DNA of 64,000 bases from Hydra vulgaris (GCF_038396675.1 NC_088934.1:49152001-49216000), one strand, 5' to 3'. Positions 38,579 through 54,104 are shown, numbered from the stretch's first letter. The notes: a model not told the origin generated them from the letters alone. Made by a program: numbers and translations.

Positions 38579-38880
38579 GACGGATCCAGGGGGATGGTTG
38601 GGGTATCCATCCCTTCCCTCTTCTTAACCACCAGAATTTCTAAAAAATTTAAGTATCAAGGTTCGAAGTTGAGCACCAGTTACGCAATATATACAACCAG
38701 GGCCGTCTCGAGGGGGTAAAGGGGTGTTTAGGTATCAACATCCCTTCCCCCCAAAAAATGCCACAATTTTTTAGTGAGGAGGGACCTCACTAAAAAATTT
38801 TGGAATCTTCACTGATTGTAATAGAGTAGTTATGATCTGTAGTAACAATTTATGTTTACTACAGATCATAACTACTTTTA
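38579..38880. repeat. MITE-like ends and two hairpins
   Basis: GACGGATCCAGGGGGATGG (38579) and GGGCCGTCTCGAGGGGGTAA (38700) are end-like G+C-rich motifs also seen elsewhere in the window. Hairpins: 38765-38799 (15-bp perfect arms, 5-nt loop) and 38826-38875 (about 22-bp arms built on GTAGTTATGATCTGTAGTAA). Confidence 0.6.
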
Positions 38881-40135
<1,255 letters not shown>

Positions 40136-41390
40136 ATGAATGAGCAGAAAGAAAGAAAAAAATTGTTGAAAAATGTTGTTATATTTGGGTTGCCAGAGCC
40201 TCAAAAATCGAGTTTAGAAGAAAAATTTACCAAAGCAATAATAGTAAGTATAAGGCTAAAGTAAAGCAAATTTTGGGAAATACTGGCTCTACAATTAAGC
40301 CACTTTTCATTGCAAGACTGAAATCAGTTAACTCATTAAAACTAGGTCCATTACTAATTAGTTTACAAGATGCATCAGAACGCAATCTTTTATTGGCTTG
40401 TGCTAAATAGTTGAAAAAATACAAAAATGTTTACATTTCACCTAACATAACGGCAGAGGAGAAAATAAGTGAGTTCAATTTAAGAAAAAATCAGGACTAA
40501 CTCAACAATGACTTGGGCTTTATTTCTCCTTTATGATATGGAGTCAATAAAATAGATAACGTTAAACTTAAATAAACTTTTTTAAAGCTAAATATAGTTG
40601 GAATCATGAAAACCTGGTTCATTTACCAGGTTTTCATGATTCCCGGGAGTAGAAGGATTAAAATGAAGAGGAAGTCAAAAATACTTTAGATTAGATTTTT
40701 ACTATTAACAATGGAAATATATTTAGTTTAGAAACAAGGATTATTCTTCGTAGTTTAGAAAAAGGTCATTTCATGATTTTCAAATATGCTACAAAAGACT
40801 CCATTAAAGTGAAACTACAAGTGGATCTTTAATTACATTAATGGAAATTATGATTCAATATCAAAAATTGTTAATGAAAGATGACTGAAAAAACTGCTTT
40901 GAATTTTCAGTTCAAAAGAACACAATACCCTTTTGTTAAGTTTATCTGAAGCATGTAATAATTTTACTCTTTATAATATTTATACTATATTATAATATTG
41001 AATATTCTTAAAATGTATTTATAAGATATTTATAATATTAAATTCGAGAAAGAAAAAAACTCCTTGGATAATCAGTGGTTTAAAAAATTAAATTAAAAAA
41101 AATTAATACAAAAACTGCACTTTAAGTTGAAAATTGAAAAAGTTAAAACTATTGTGAAAAAGAATGCTGCAAACAAGTCAACTATGAAGTTTTAAAAGCA
41201 CAAAAATAATATGAAAGAAATTCACAAGCCAAAAAAGCTTCTTAACAATAAGCTTTATCAATAATCAAAGTAAAAAATGTATAAAAGTTATTAAAAATAT
41301 TATTGGTTGCACTTTTAATGATCCAACTTCAATTGCTAATATAGTGAACAACAAATTTCACGATGTTTTCATTAAAGAAGTCAAAAAAAT
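40136..41390 (+). pseudogene. LINE remnant A: ORF1 and the ORF2 linker region
   Basis: From the ATG at 40136 the frames give KNVVIFGLPEPQKSS, LFIARLKSVNSLKLGPLLIS, DASERNLLLACAK and KNVYISPNITAEEKISEF, the pattern of LINE ORF1 nucleic-acid-chaperone proteins. About 41035-41390 reads KTPWIISGLKN, then IKNIIGCTFNDPTSIAN and NNKFHDVFI, the stretch between endonuclease and RT of ORF2. Stops and frameshifts are frequent. The matching RT lies at 43190-44150, beyond an inserted second LINE. Confidence 0.65.
40600..40643. repeat. Perfect hairpin, 18-bp arms
   Basis: GGAATCATGAAAACCTGG (40600-40617) and its exact complement (40626-40643) are separated by 8 nt within LINE remnant A. Confidence 0.9.
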
Positions 41391-41409
41391 TATTAGTCAG
41401 GTAAGGTCA

Positions 41410-43080
<1,671 letters not shown>

Positions 43081-43189
43081 CTTCACTTCACCTTTTCTTT
43101 TTCAGTAACTTCTAACTATAATAGTAATAGTAGCCTTGTCAAATAATAAAAGTGAAGATTTTTTAAAAAAGGAAAAAAGAAAAAAAGAA

Positions 43190-44150
43190 AATGATGAACC
43201 GCTACTTGATTTTCAATCTGAGTTAAATTACAGGCCCGTTTCCCTTACCTCGATTGCGAGTAAAATTTTAGAATATTTTGTAAAAAATTATTGTATAGTA
43301 ATAATTTTGTAACGTCCAATTAACATGGATTTATAAAATCAATTTTTCTCATTTGACACTGTACCTTGCAAATGTATATTTTTAAAATTTGAGGCGCATG
43401 GAGTTTGTGGAAAACTTTTTGGATTGATAAAAGGATTTATAAGTAATAGATGTAGAAGAGTCAAACAAGGTGATGTTGTTATGGAAAAACGTTTCGGTTG
43501 GTGTACCTCGAAGATCCGTGCTTGGAGCTTTATTATTTTTTAAAGATTTTTCTTCAAAATATAACAAAATTTTTTTGCCAACGATACAAAAATCTTATTA
43601 ACAGTGGAAAATATAAAAAATTAAAATTTTTTTTGTTGATTTGGATGAAGCTATTGTTTGGTCAAAAAATGGTTACTTTCATTTAATATTGACTTATGTC
43701 TTGTGGTGCACCATTGAACAAAAGTTTAGAATCATTCTTACTCATCGACATAAGAGAAATTGAAAGCATTATTGCAGAGACGGATTTGGAAGTAAACTTT
43801 ATGAATAATCTAAAGTGGAAACAACTGATTATAACATCCTCATCAAAAGCATATTCAATCTTAAGTTATATTAGAAAAACCTTCGCGTATCAAAAAGAAA
43901 TTGTACTTAAATTACTATACAAAGAATTTGTGCGACCATTGCATATTGAATTTGCTGCTCCGGTTTGGTTTGCAAATATAAAAGGATATTTTAATAATAT
44001 GGAAAAAGTGCAACAACGAGCAACTAATCTAATCAGTTCCCAATTTTCTAAAAAACCTTTCATACAAAAATTGTCTTTACAAAATTTTAATTTAATAACT
44101 CTGGTAAAGATAAGCCTATTACGAGGAGAAATGATATAGATGTTCAAAAT
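43190..44150 (+). pseudogene. LINE remnant A: reverse transcriptase domain
   Basis: Read across frameshifts: NYRPVSLTSIASKILEYFVK (RT start, about 43215), FDTVPCKCIFLKFEAHGVCG (the palm AFDxVxH block with Ala lost), GLIKGFISNRCRRVKQGDVV, FFANDTKILL (in the place of the catalytic FADDT; the first Asp is Asn), VKKWLLSFNIDLCLV, and an open frame 43696-44139 with NNLKWKQLIITSSSKAYSIL and LLYKEFVRPLHIEFAAPVWF. This is a CR1/Jockey-like RT that can no longer function. It lies in the largest intron of the ammonium transporter. Confidence 0.8.
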
Positions 44151-44339
44151 ATTCAAAAGAAAAAAAAAGTTAAGTTCATCAATCCAACATTATTTAAAAG
44201 TCTAAATACGAGAGGTCGCGGGTTTGAATACGACAGGGAAATGCTGCTATAGTAATATTTTTTCCTAGTTAATAAAGTAAGACTCAATTTATAAAAGTTC
44301 GATGATTTAATTAAGGTACAATTTGAATTTTGAAATAAA

Positions 44340-44720
44340 CAAATATTCTGTTGAGCTTTCAAACATTCTGTCGAGCTTTTAAAAGTTCTGTTGAGCTTTC
44401 AAACATTCTGTTGAGCTTCAAACATTCTGTTGAGCTTTCAAACATTCTGTTGAGCTTTCAAACATTCTGTTGAGCTTTCAAACATTCTGTTGAGCTTTCA
44501 AACATTCTGTTGAGCTTTCAAACATTCTGTTGAACATTCTGTCGAACATTCTGTTGAACATTCTGTTGAACATTCTGTTGAACATTCTGTTGAACATTCT
44601 GTTGAACATTCTGTTGAACATTCTGTTGAACATTCTGTTGAACATTCTGTTGAACATTCTGTTGAACATTCTGTTGAACATTCTGTTAAACATTATGTTG
44701 ATCATTCCATTGAGTTTCAC
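44340..44720. repeat. Two adjoining minisatellites (20-bp and 12-bp units)
   Basis: TTGAGCTTTCAAACATTCTG (20 bp) repeats about eight times at 44345-44530. It then passes into TTGAACATTCTG (12 bp) repeated about fifteen times at 44531-44700. The 12-mer is the 20-mer with GCTTTCAA reduced, so the second array looks derived from the first. Open frames such as repeated MFNR arise from the 12-bp period. Confidence 0.95.
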
Positions 44721-44795
44721 TCAATTCTATGTCTTTGTTTATTATTTATTTATAAAGAAAATTCTTTTTGTTGTATAAGACGCATTTGCATTTAG

Positions 44796-44796
<1 letters not shown>

Positions 44797-44888
<92 letters not shown>

Positions 44889-44905
44889 GCACACACACGC
44901 ACACA
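44797..44905. repeat. (CA)n microsatellite
   Basis: About 108 bp of AC dinucleotides with two or three single-base interruptions at the right side. Confidence 0.97.
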
Positions 44906-45157
44906 AATAACACCTTAAAACTTATCAATTAGTGTAAACAAACTCTGATAATGATGACTTTTTTTTTAAGCTAAGTTTTAAGTTTTTTTTAATTTAAATT
45001 AAACATGTGCTATATGTGATATGTTAAAAATTATGATGTTATACTTTTTTCAAAAAAGTTGACTAGCATGATTTTTTATTTTAAAATCATTTTTTTTAAA
45101 AGTCTACTCAAAAAATAAAAATGTGTTGGCCAATTGTTTATAATTAAAACGACCTAC

Positions 45158-45496
45158 CATTACTTATTATAAATGTTGATCCACAGTTAAACCCAATCCA
45201 ACCCCACCATAGAAAAAATGTTCCTAATATAACATTACTTCCACTGGATATTGTATACACTTTTTTTGGTTCATCAAATTTTCCATATCTTGGACCAATA
45301 ATAAAAGCAGTTGAAAGTGCTGCAGCGCCTCCCGCCATGTGAACCACACCTGATCCTGCAAAATCGTGCGCACCTTTTTTAAATAACCATCCGTTATTAT
45401 CCCAAAGCCAATGTGCTGGAAACACGTAAATAATACCTGTATTTAGTATTACAACAATCATGTATGCGAAAAGATGGATACGTTCAGCAACAGCAC
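45158..45496 (-). CDS. Ammonium transporter (AMT/Rh family), first visible exon
   Basis: Integral membrane channel-like transporter that conducts ammonium/ammonia across the plasma membrane; the family works as trimers of 11-helix subunits. This exon starts after GGACAG with (G)GAVAERIHLFAYMIVVI-type sequence, continues TGIIYVFPAHWLW, then GAHDFAGSGVVHMAGGAAAL (the AMT signature D-F-A-G-S-x-V-V-H, containing the first pore histidine), PRYGKFDEPKK and GTFFLWWGWIGFNCGST. The donor is G|GTAGGT. The four exons give about 370 residues, against 450-500 for complete AMTs; the missing 110-130 residues (first four or so helices) must be encoded farther upstream on the minus strand. I found no matching exon between 45500 and 64000, so they are very short or outside the window. 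All four exons join in frame at GT-AG sites. Confidence 0.93.
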
Positions 45497-45504
45497 CTGT
45501 CCAA

Positions 45505-46067
45505 ATTTATAAAGAAAAATGATAAAAAATTAATATTTTAAGTTTTTTACATTTCATGTTTCATACAATATTAGTTTCATATTTTCATACTTTATACATA
45601 AATATTATATAGAAAATATTATAAAGAAAAAGCAACTAAACGTTTGAGAATTTGACTGTGAAATAAAAGAAGACGTTTTTATTATTGGTTTTTATGTTTT
45701 CCTGTTTTTAATTGTAAGCAATTTTTATTAAAGTTTCTTGTTTTTTACTTGCTGTGTTTATTTTTGTTTACTATAAATCTTACAAAATACTTTAAAAGTT
45801 TTGTAAAATATTTTATAGTTTACATAACAATGTTGTAAAAAATCGAAAAGCGCTTAGTATCATGACTTCAAGTAGCCCTTCGGGACCAATAGCACTATGA
45901 TTGATGGTCACTTGATAATAAACTCTCAAAATCCGAATAAACATCCGTCCGCGGGATTAAATCTAGTTTTAAATTTTGCATAAACCTGCTTTAAAACTTC
46001 AAATATGCACAAAAAAAGTTGTAAACCCTTGTTTGAATGCATAAATTTTTCAACCAATCCCTAAATA
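45505..46067. other. Intron upstream of the first visible AMT exon
   Basis: A+T-rich with no exon recognised. The part 45840-45965 is slightly less A+T-rich but has stops in all frames. Confidence 0.45.
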
Positions 46068-46075
46068 CTTTCAAC

Positions 46076-47733
46076 TAGAGCCCTACTTTCGCAGGTGCAA
46101 CAAGTGCAACCGCACTGGGCCCCCAATATTTAAGGGGCCCCAAATATTAAACACGCTTTTCTAATATGAAACTTATTTATAAGAAACTAGCACTAGAAGC
46201 CAAATCTTAAGAATTTATAGTACTAAATTATTTTTCGATTAGAAACTTATTTTATAAAGAGTTCGAGGAATATTTCCTAATTTTGCACGCGCAATCAAAT
46301 GAAACTCTATTCAAATGAAAATCGAATTCCGCTCAAAATTTCTCTTTGAAAAAGTTTTAATCGAAAAATCAATCAAATGGAAGCAAAAAAATTTTAATTT
46401 ATTGATAACAATTTAATTTGAAAAATAATATATTTCAAGTATACCTATTAGTTCTGTTATTTTATTGTTTCAAATTGCTAGTTTTTATTTATTTTTTAAA
46501 CAGTTTTGTTAACATTTTAAAACTCCTTTGTCGTTTAATTTAAAGTTACATACAACATTTAATTAACTAATATGTTGAAAAGATGTTATGAAAGCGGCGC
46601 AAAAAATAGAGCGAAACAGATACGGAAAGTATCAGAATTAAATAGCTTTGATAGATCATTAGATAAATTTTTTAAACGAGGCGAAAGTTCGTCAGTTTTG
46701 AACACTACTTTAATTGAAATATGCAATGGTTAATCTTTATTTGAAAACAATAATGTTCAAGAAATTATGAATGAACTTCAAAACATAGATAACCAGAACA
46801 AGAATGTAGATGGAGAATCAGGATCCAATAACGTCAATATTGAGGATATTATATTTACTAAGACTTCAGAAATTAGTAATAATTTACAAACGGAGAGCGG
46901 CACTTAACCAAAATGCAATTATGATATATTAGATTCTGAAACAAAGCCTGTTAAAATCGACATCAAACAACGGATGTTTTTGGTAAAGCAGTCACCAAAA
47001 AGTGTTAAAAAAATCCATTATAAAAGAAATTCTCAACGAAGATGTTTCAGTGACACTTTTTTTTACTGACAAATAAAAAATGGTGAAAAAGAATTCAGAA
47101 ATTGGCTTTTGTATTCTAACTCGATAGGAAAAGGTTTCTGCTTCTATTGTCGTTTATTTTCACCGATAAAGATATGCTTAACTTCAAGTGGACTTTCTGA
47201 TTATGCTCATACAGGAATGCAGTTGTCTGAACATAAATCTTTAAAAAAACATCTTGAATCAGCGTATAAATAGCGAACTCTAGAATTTAACATTAAACAC
47301 AGAACAGTAATAGATCATCTCAATGAAGATATTATAGAGAATTTGGAATTCATTTACGAAAGGAATTTTGAAGAATTATATCCAAATGTATGTACCGCGT
47401 TTATCGAATAATGTTAACAATACCCATTACCGTTACTTATTGTAAACGATAATTTTCAAAACTAATTCAAATTCAATTGTAAATTATCTGCGTTCTACAA
47501 TGTCACAGGAAAGACTTTCAGGGTTTACAATACTGTCGATAGAAAATGCAACAGCAAAAGAGCTACGAAAATTGATTTATATTTTCTTTGTATAACTTTT
47601 TTTTAGAAATTAAACCCAATAAAAATGAATTCAATAAAGTTAAAAAAAAAATTTTCGAGGGCCCCAAAAAGTTACAGCACAGGGCCCCACAAAGTTACAG
47701 CACAGGGCCCCAAAAAGTTACAGCACGGCTCTG
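46076..47733 (+). mobile_element. 1.66-kb hAT transposon with 8-bp target duplication
   Basis: The left end TAGAGCCCTAC and the right end (complement) CAGAGCCGTGC are inverted repeats. They are flanked by CTTTCAAC (46068-46075) and CTTTCAAT (47734-47741), an 8-bp target duplication with one change, as expected for hAT. The right end also has three tandem units of GGGCCCCAAAAAGTTACAGCACA type (about 47668-47728). Confidence 0.85.
46572..47595 (+). pseudogene. hAT transposase (ZMYM1-like), internally deleted
   Basis: The ATG at 46572 opens MLKRCYESGAKNRAKQIRKV and SFDRSLDKFFKRG. After stops, the TTF-type zinc-finger region gives KNGEKEFRNWLLYSNSIGKG and FCFYCRLFSP, then LSEHKSLKKHLESA. From about 47330 the reading jumps straight to the C-terminal dimerisation domain: FEELYPNVCTAFRIMLTIPI and NYLRSTMSQERLSGFTILSI with frameshifts. 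The large DUF4371/RNase H-like catalytic core (normally several hundred residues) is deleted. At least five stops interrupt what is left. Confidence 0.85.
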
Positions 47734-47741
47734 CTTTCAAT

Positions 47742-49627
47742 CGATGTATAAATATCTCTAAATAGAAGAGAAAATATAATAAGTTTTGTAAAAAATTGAA
47801 AATAAATAAGCATATATCAAAGTAATTTGATATTTTAAATATATCTACGCAACCTATTTTTATACTTAAAGTAGTTATTTTGCTTACAGGGCCTTTTTAA
47901 ATGGATATTTGGATGTTAATAAGATTTCCTTGTCTGTCCAGGATAAATTTTTCCACTTATTGTACTTGAGGATTTAGCTGAATTATCAAGTAAGGTGGAT
48001 GAAAACATAAATGCTGGGAGTGGTTTTTTGAAATTGTGAATAACTTAACCTGCTCAGTTTTATAAGTATATCCATTTTCAAGAAAATTGATTTATGTGTC
48101 AAAAAAAAGTACAGCTGGAAATAAGAAATGCGGCTGAATCAATCAAATGTGAAAGGACACAAAACCAATCAATTCAAAATAAAAACATTCCTCAACGGCT
48201 TTTTCCACTCAATTTTAGTCAATTATGTAATGAAATGTCAGCTGCTAAATGCAAAGCTAACCATTCAAGTATAACAAAGTAAAGTAATTCACCACCGTCA
48301 TATTTGTCGTATATTTAACGAAACTCTTCACATAAACTTATAAACTTATCGGTTAAATTATTTCTATTGTTAAAAAGAACTTCTTGATTGATCAAAATAT
48401 GGGTAAATTTGTTATACACTATAAAGCCTTGTTTGCGTATGTGGCTGATTGTGACGGTGGTGATATAATAATAGTTTTTTTAGAGCTATTGAAATTTTAT
48501 TTCCTAATATAATTTTTTTTTGTCAATTTTCTACAATACTTTGACTAACACTATGTGACATTTTTATATTTAAAATCCTAGTTGACTTTAATGCATAAAT
48601 AAATTTAAAAACATTCAATTTAATGTTTGTATGGGATCAAGTATGCTAAATTTTTAGAACAGGTTTTTGGTATTTTCTTATGTAAATTAGAAAGATTAGT
48701 ATTTCATAGCGTCTTAATATTGATTCTTTTGTTTATTGTTTGTTTATATTGATTTACTAATGCATAATATTGTAAATTTATGGTGCTGGTGGTACATAAG
48801 TTATTTAAACTTTTCTCAACGCTTTTGTCGAGATAAGAAAAAAAAAACCTTTGACAGATTAAAGTTGTTTCACCGTGATGTTCTTGTTATTGAGAATAGA
48901 AATAAAATTGCTAAAAATAGTCATTTTTATTTCCATATAAAAAAACACAGAACATCACATAGAACACATTAAATTGCCGGAGTTAGAAAGAATTGATTCG
49001 GTTGAATAAAATTCACAAGTTAAAAACATTATTTATGATGAAACACATATTCTGTCTTTAAAAACATAACAGTGAAAGTACCAAATGTTCAAAAACAGAA
49101 ATCAATCTTTAAAAAACGGACTAAAATCTTTAAAAAACAGACAATTAAAAACAAGTTTTGTGGCTTTCAACCAGCTTTGGTATTGTTTTATTTAGCTATG
49201 CAAAATACCAAGGCTGTTAAATAATATATATTATAATTATTAATTGCTGTTAATATAAGATTTATATTAGAAGCGCTGATGTATACAGTGTGGAAAATGG
49301 GTACACGAAGTGTGTTTTTATCTAACGTCAATCAATACAGAAGAAATTTTGTACCCTAACTGTGATTAAGCCAAACATCACATATATGTTTTCATTTTTT
49401 CATATCAAATATTATATTCAAATTTGGATAACAATATGTGCTAATATGACATTTACAAGATTGTTTCCAAACTTTTTTCAGATTTTAAAAATAAGTTTTC
49501 ACCACCGTTACAATTTCATGAAAGTGACTAAAATTTTAAATTTTTAAAAAATAGATTCATAAATTTTAATTTACCATTAAAAATTTAATAATTAAAAATA
49601 TCTTAAGCTTATTGGTTAGCTTAGCAT
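47742..49627. other. Non-coding stretch with one possible small element
   Basis: No gene is recognised. CACCACCGTCATATTTGTC at about 48289 faces GTGACGGTGGTGAT at about 48450-48463, inverted ends about 175 bp apart, which could be a MITE. The open frame 48094-48282 (62 codons) has no recognisable domain. Confidence 0.4.
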
Positions 49628-49994
49628 GATGGTCAATTAATTATTGTTTGTTGGTGTTGTACAAGAGTGACCGTGGACCTGATGGTCAATTAATTATTGT
49701 TTGTTGGTGTTGTGCAAGAGTGACCGTGGACCTGATGGTCAATTAATTATTGTTTGTTGGAGTTGTGCAAGAGTGACCGTGGACCTGATGGTCAATTAAT
49801 TATTGTTTGTTGGTGTTGTGCAAGAGTGACCGTGGACCTGATGGTCAATTAATTATTGTTTGTTGGTGTTGTGCAAGAGTGACCGTGGACCTGATGGTCA
49901 ATTAATTATTGTTTGTTGGTGTTGTGCAAGAGTGACCGTGGACCTGATGGTCAATTAATTATTGTTTGTTGGTGTTGTGCAAGAGTGACCGTGG
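49628..49994. repeat. 53-bp minisatellite, seven copies
   Basis: A 53-bp unit starting GATGGTCAATTAATTATTGT and ending GAGTGACCGTGGACCT is repeated at 49628, 49681, 49734, 49787, 49840, 49893 and 49946 with only single-base differences (such as GTGTTGTAC/GTGTTGTGC and GGAGTT/GGTGTT). There are no spacers between units, so it is a satellite and not a CRISPR-type array. Confidence 0.97.
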
Positions 49995-50366
49995 TCAGAA
50001 ATCGTATATCATGAAACATTTTTATAAAGTATTTACAAAATACATTTCTTAAAATTAAGCGCTGCTGATTTAATTTTTTAGTTTTATATGGGCATAATAA
50101 AATATTGAAAATATAACGCAAATAATTTTAACGGAAAACAACTGATATTGAGAAATTTGCTTTTGTCTTTTAAATTTACTTATAATAAACAGTAATCAGT
50201 TTGCTCCATAAAACTGGTTATTAAATTTTTTATTAATAAATCGAAACGGCTGTTGATTCTAAACAAACTGTATTTCCAAATTTAAATAAAATTCAGTTAT
50301 TTTAATCACTATAATTAAGTAGTGGATATGTCAATTAATACTAATAAAAATACGCTTTCAATTAAT

Positions 50367-50668
<302 letters not shown>

Positions 50669-51465
50669 ATTATCAGCATATGTATATATGTAATTAACAG
50701 CATTTTTATCAGGCTTAACTGAAGAATTATTGATTTTAATACTAATAAAAAAAACTCGTCATTTTGATCGATATTATATTAGTTTATAATGTAAACGTAC
50801 AATTAGGCTTTCCGCTTTTAAAATAAACAAAATTTGAAAATAGATAAAAAATTTTAAAAAGATAAGTTTTAAATCATTTCAATAATTTTATTAAAAAGCC
50901 GTGAGTTTTTTTTATTTAACACAAAGTTTAATTTATATTTAATTTATATGATTCAAATATTGTGTAGAGTTCTTTCAGTATGAAATTAACAAGTAATAGT
51001 GTCACAGAAACAAGACACTCTTCACAAAAAGCTAGATAACTTTATTAATTTTGAGAACTTTTAAGATTTATTTTCTGGAATATATTTGTTTATTAGAGTT
51101 TGTTTATTATATTTGTTTTATTTTATACTGCAATGTAAAAAAAAAATTTTAGTTTTAAGTTTCTAATGAATAGAAGATTTTTATTTTGTAAAAAGTGTCC
51201 GTTTTTCGGAAAAATGTCTTCAAAACGGACAATTCCAAATTATATTTTAAAATGTTAAAATATGTACATAATTATAGCACAAACAGAAAAAAATAGATTA
51301 AAAAAAAAAACATGAGCAAGCTCGACCTTGAAATAAATAAAGACAAAATGAAATAAAATTTATATAGTAGTTTCTGCAACTTTTCATGCAAAAGAATTTA
51401 TTGTCTTTCATATATCCTTTTAAGAGACAAGTCTAACAGAGCCACAAACTGCAAATTGATTTTTC

Positions 51466-51624
51466 TCATGTTTTCCATCTACCGGTTTTCATTTTCAAAA
51501 ACCTATGCGCACTTTTTGCACTTGTTCTTGGCTTCCTTGGCAGGCTTTTTTCTTCTGCTTGTGCTTTTTCAACATACGTTCGTTTTAATAGTTTTGCATC
51601 TTTTTCCTTTCTTAACTGATTTAA
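51466..51624 (-). other. Small basic open frame, unrecognised
   Basis: The minus frame reads LNQLRKEKDAKLLKRTYVEK, AQAEEKSLPRKPRTSAKSAH and RFLKMKTGRWKT to a TGA. The composition (Lys/Arg/Ala/Glu, mixed codons, less A+T-rich) differs from random A+T DNA and looks like a coiled-coil-like C-terminal tail. There is no ATG and a stop precedes it. It may be a transposase tail or a decayed exon; no function is proposed. Confidence 0.2.
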
Positions 51625-52466
51625 TCATGCTTCTTTTTTAAAATTCAGTTTAGTTGAAAATATAATAAACAGATTAACCTATGAAATTTTAATTGATATT
51701 AGGGAGGAAGGGGGGAACTAATAGTGTCCAAGTTGAGGTAAAGTCTTAAAAAAATCTTGTTTCTGTTATATCTTTTTAGCAGAGTAAAAAATTGAAAATC
51801 TAAGACTATTTTTAGAATTAACAGAATGTGTCCAATAAAACAGCCTTTGTTTTTAATAAAACTTTTTCAAATTTTTATTTCACGTTTTTAATAAAACTTC
51901 CTTTGTTTTGAAATTGCTTTTTTTAATCTTTCGTGCTAAGAACCTAACTTCTTAAAAAAAGTGTAATTTACTTTACTTGTAGTTTACTCTACTTAATAAA
52001 ACACATAAGCAATATTCAAAATTATTTTTATAGCAAACTAAAAAGTTATAGTTAAAATATTTCAAATCATATAAACCAGGAATTAGCTACAAAATATTGT
52101 TCTCCAAACACACTAAACAACCTTTAATCCAATGCCTTTTCTCAGAAAAATTTTTCGGATTGCTGGAATGGTGATCTATCAAAGCAATTCTAAGCTTAAT
52201 ATGATTTCTTCAAAGTAAAAATTTAAAAAACTTGGATGTACTAAATCACCCTCGTTTTATTTTTTGGGTATTTATAAAGAGAAAAATATTCACACTCTTC
52301 AGGTATGACTAAGTTTTGAGACTCAACCATAAGAACAACAGGCTTTATTTAATAAAAAAATGTCTGTTTGAAATCAAAATGCAATTAACAGGTTACTAGA
52401 TTAAAAAAGTATAGATTATTCCAGAATCTTCGAATTAATTAATTATTATTTAAATTTATTGAAAAC

Positions 52467-53000
52467 TCAATGTAATAATATTTTTAAGGTAAAAAAATAA
52501 GGAAGTTTTTTCCAGTGATTTTCACTTAATAATTCTTCTTCAAATATTTGTTTAAAAATGCCTCTTTGCTCTTTTGCATTCCAGAACTCTACTGCAAGTT
52601 GTAATTTTTTTTTAATATCTGGAGAAATTTTACTTGCGGAAAGTGCTACTTTTGCCTTCTTTTTGCTTTTATTAATTTATTAAAACTTAATGTCAGACCA
52701 ATGCATAGCTCTTGGATATTAAAAATAAAAGAGTATCGAAAAAAGCGTAATTCAGTTGTGAAAAAATAATGTCTGCTGTCTGATTTATACTTAAGAAAAC
52801 AAATGAACAAGTTTAGTTTGTTTTGTTTGATGCAGTTTGAAATTTCCTGGATTTTAAATAGAAAACTCCTACAGTTCTTACAGTGTTTTGAAATAATCCA
52901 AAGTCTTTTTTGCGCGCTCCTTCAAACTATATCTAACTTTTTCATCAATGTGTCACTATTCTCACATAGCTCCATACCGTAAAATAAAGCAAGCACTGTC
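52467..53000 (-). pseudogene. Possible LINE RT C-terminal remnant
   Basis: On the minus strand, about 52990-52690 gives SLFYGMELCENSDTLMKKLD, RSAQKRLWIISKHCKN, IKQNKLNLFICFLKYKSDSR and HYFFTTELRFFRYS. Then 52664-52467 gives KKKLQLAVEFWNAKEQRGIF and KQIFEEELLSENHWKKLPYF. The YGxExW-like start with LDxVQRxAQKRLW is the usual pattern just after the RT palm domain of non-LTR elements. The reading needs frameshifts and the RT core is absent. Confidence 0.45.
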
Positions 53001-54104
53001 AGCTATTTATATATATATAGGAAGTAGACTGACGAAAGATTTTGTGAAACGGCTCTAAAATTTGTGATCTTTTAATCCACATTTGAATAACTGAGTTATG
53101 CAAAGATTGAATGTTTAGCATGTGAACCCAGGTGTTTAAATTTATTAAGAAGATTTTTTTTATATCAGAAATGGTTATCGTATTGCACGGCGTTAATTTT
53201 TGGCCAAAAATCTTTCAGCGCGAATTGTTCGCGCGACTATTAAAACAAAATGTCGTGTAGACTGGAATAGTTTTACGTTTGGTTTTGTCTACACTAAAAT
53301 ATGCATATAAGTAACCAAGGATCATGGCTTAATTGGTCAAAAGTTGAATGTTTTAATGTGTTAATATGTTGAAATAGGAGTTATATTTTTTGTTCATGGA
53401 AGAATATATGTAATTTTACACATTCTTCGTATTATTTTAATCATAATAAATAAGTCTACAAAAAGATGCTCGATAAACCACTATGTTACCTCTTCTATAC
53501 ACACAGCTTTACTTTTGAAATTGATACTTGCATTAGAATCTTTTTAGCGAGAGATTTTGAAAGTTAATAAATATATCTTGAGATAACTCATTTTTTCTTG
53601 TAAAAATTGACATTTTTGATTTTCAAAAAGTCTTAAAACCTAAAATAATGAATTGACTTTAAAATCTCAAACCAAATATGGACCTAACACACTAAGGACC
53701 ATTTCCGGAATTTTTTTTTAAATGAAGTAAAAGATAAATATGAGTTTATCTCTGATGTTTCTATGTGACTTTTTAACTAATTTTCAGAAAATTGGCAGCC
53801 ATTTTTAAAAAGTATTTTTTTTATTACTTGATTAAAAAAAAAAAAACTATTTTTAAGACTTTATCTTGAATGTTAAAATGTAAATGTTATGCATTTTTTT
53901 ATTTATTTGTCACTTAACATTTAAAAATTTTTTTTTAAATTTTTTAGTTGATAAAATATATTTCATAACAATAAAATTTCATAAAATTAGTTGATAAAAT
54001 ATATTTCATAACAATAATATTTATTAGTAGGTATAAATAGTATAAAACAGTAGGATAAAATGCTTACAAATATCTTAACTTGAAACGTGTGACTGGCTAC
54101 ACAT
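53001..54104. other. Non-coding stretch preceding the Transib-like element
   Basis: No coding region. TTAGTTGATAAAATATATTT followed by CATAACAATAA is directly repeated around 53944-54017. Otherwise simple A+T-rich sequence. Confidence 0.45.

Noticed and set aside
44478..44778. Repeat proteins rich in MFNR or LLNI
   Set aside because: These are the two strands of a 12-bp minisatellite, not genes.
49628..49994. CRISPR-like regular array
   Set aside because: The 53-bp units are directly adjacent with no unique spacers, and the surrounding DNA is eukaryotic with introns and transposons.
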